From Deltaproteobacteria bacterium RBG_13_52_11 (GTDB lineage: Bacteria; Desulfobacterota; B13-G15; RBG-16-54-18), in contig MGQF01000099.1 in NCBI GenBank assembly GCA_001797745.1, forward strand, positions 27,071-32,782: 5,712 bases of DNA, in the 5' to 3' direction. Made by a program: the position numbers and the translations under genes. Position 1 is the stretch's first letter. Every line of letters begins with the position of its first letter. Below, in pieces: positions 5,389-5,712 of the stretch. The notes beneath the pieces are model-generated. The model was not told the DNA's origin. It saw only the letters and a list, made by a program, of their open reading frames with translations, and did not search any database.

Positions 5389-5413
5389 CCGCTCTCCCTT
5401 CAAAGAGTTTTAT

Positions 5414-5442
5414 TTTATAAACCTCTTTTTGGGTGATGTCAA
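5414..5442 (-). promoter_or_regulatory. Strong sigma-70-type promoter for rpmB
   Basis: The minus strand carries a perfect -35, TTGACA (5437-5442), a 17-bp spacer and TATAAA (5414-5419, 5 of 6 matches). Transcription would start near 5407, about 19 nt before the rpmB ATG, leaving room for the ribosome binding site. This is what one expects for a ribosomal protein gene expressed alone. Confidence 0.75.
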
Positions 5443-5491
5443 GGAGAACTTTTCCCGGGAACCATTAGTCCAAGCTTCGGTAGATGGGCAT

Positions 5492-5519
5492 TTGACAACG
5501 GAAGGATATTTGATGTAAT
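5492..5519 (+). promoter_or_regulatory. Sigma-70-type promoter for the nitrilase-family gene
   Basis: A perfect TTGACA (5492-5497) is followed after 16 bp by TGTAAT (5514-5519, 5 of 6 matches). Transcription would start near 5526, about 22 nt before the ATG at 5548. It diverges from the rpmB promoter, with about 50 bp between the two -35 boxes. Confidence 0.65.
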
Positions 5520-5547
5520 TTGTTCCATTCTCTGCAGGGGAGAGGTT

Positions 5548-5712
5548 ATGGGTATTAAGATCGCCGGGATACAGATGGTCTGTCAAGAGGATAAGGATGC
5601 TAATGTCCGGAAGGCCCTACGGATGGGCAGGCTCGCCGCCGAAAAAGGTGCCCAGATCATCTGCTTTCAGGAATTATTCAACACCCACTGGTTCCCCAGA
5701 GATATCGATGAA
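5548..5712 (+). CDS. Carbon-nitrogen hydrolase (nitrilase superfamily), N-terminal 55 residues
   Basis: The frame starts MGIKIAGIQMVCQEDKDANV and runs off the window without a stop. The pattern K-I-A-x-I-Q at the start, the helix RKALRMGRLAAEKGAQ and then IICFQELFNTHWFP are typical of the first third of nitrilase-superfamily enzymes. Glu42 of FQELF is the expected general base of the Glu-Lys-Cys triad; the Lys and Cys lie beyond the window. These enzymes hydrolyse amides, carbamoyl compounds or nitriles. The FQELF-x(3)-WFP style is nearest to N-carbamoylputrescine amidase or beta-ureidopropionase-like members, but 55 residues do not decide the substrate. GGGGAG (5537-5542) is a suitable ribosome binding site five bases upstream. 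The gene has its own promoter and is divergent from rpmB. Confidence 0.88.
   Translation, partial: MGIKIAGIQMVCQEDKDANVRKALRMGRLAAEKGAQIICFQELFNTHWFPRDIDE

Noticed and set aside
5186..5518. 110-codon plus-strand frame after rel
   Set aside because: It lies antisense to rpmB and its promoter. L28 on the minus strand is unmistakable, so this frame is a shadow.

Overview
The window looks like a chromosomal housekeeping region from a Gram-negative bacterium of the Desulfobacterota (former Deltaproteobacteria) type. That placement is an inference from protein style: a Rel protein opening MLRFNDIAEQVESYNP, a four-cysteine L28, and an htpX-rsmB neighbourhood. It does not rest on a phylogeny. Base composition is moderate, with AT-rich gaps between genes.

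Layout. Bases 1-107 are the last 34 codons of the membrane protease HtpX. A 171-bp gap follows, holding degenerate octamer repeats with inverted copies. The 16S rRNA m5C methyltransferase gene rsmB occupies 279-1628. From 1629 to 3038 there are no large genes: two small exported-protein genes lie on the minus strand, a 53-aa lipoprotein (1955-2116) and a 95-aa signal-peptide protein with an OB-fold-like mature part (2163-2450). Around them are two long inverted repeats, a chain of hairpins (2815-2917) and a tiny zinc-knuckle reading frame with a good ribosome binding site. A full-length bifunctional (p)ppGpp synthetase/hydrolase gene runs from 3039 to 5210. Its 3' end overlaps the convergent ribosomal protein L28 gene rpmB (5179-5388, minus) by 32 bp. 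A nitrilase-superfamily gene begins at 5548 and runs off the window. Good divergent sigma-70-type promoters serve rpmB and this gene in the 159 bp between them.

How the genes relate. RsmB (16S rRNA modification), L28 (50S subunit) and Rel (senses stalled ribosomes and sets ppGpp) all concern the ribosome and its regulation. HtpX and the two small exported proteins concern the envelope. Only the minus-strand small genes look like a possible two-gene operon; the others appear to be transcribed separately.

No mobile element, CRISPR array or tRNA/rRNA gene was seen. The most interesting points are the nearly leaderless rel promoter, the KFND variant of the synthetase RXKD motif, the rel/rpmB tail overlap, and the structured region followed by a zinc-knuckle mini-ORF between 2750 and 2917. 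I found no clear evidence of a large undescribed system.
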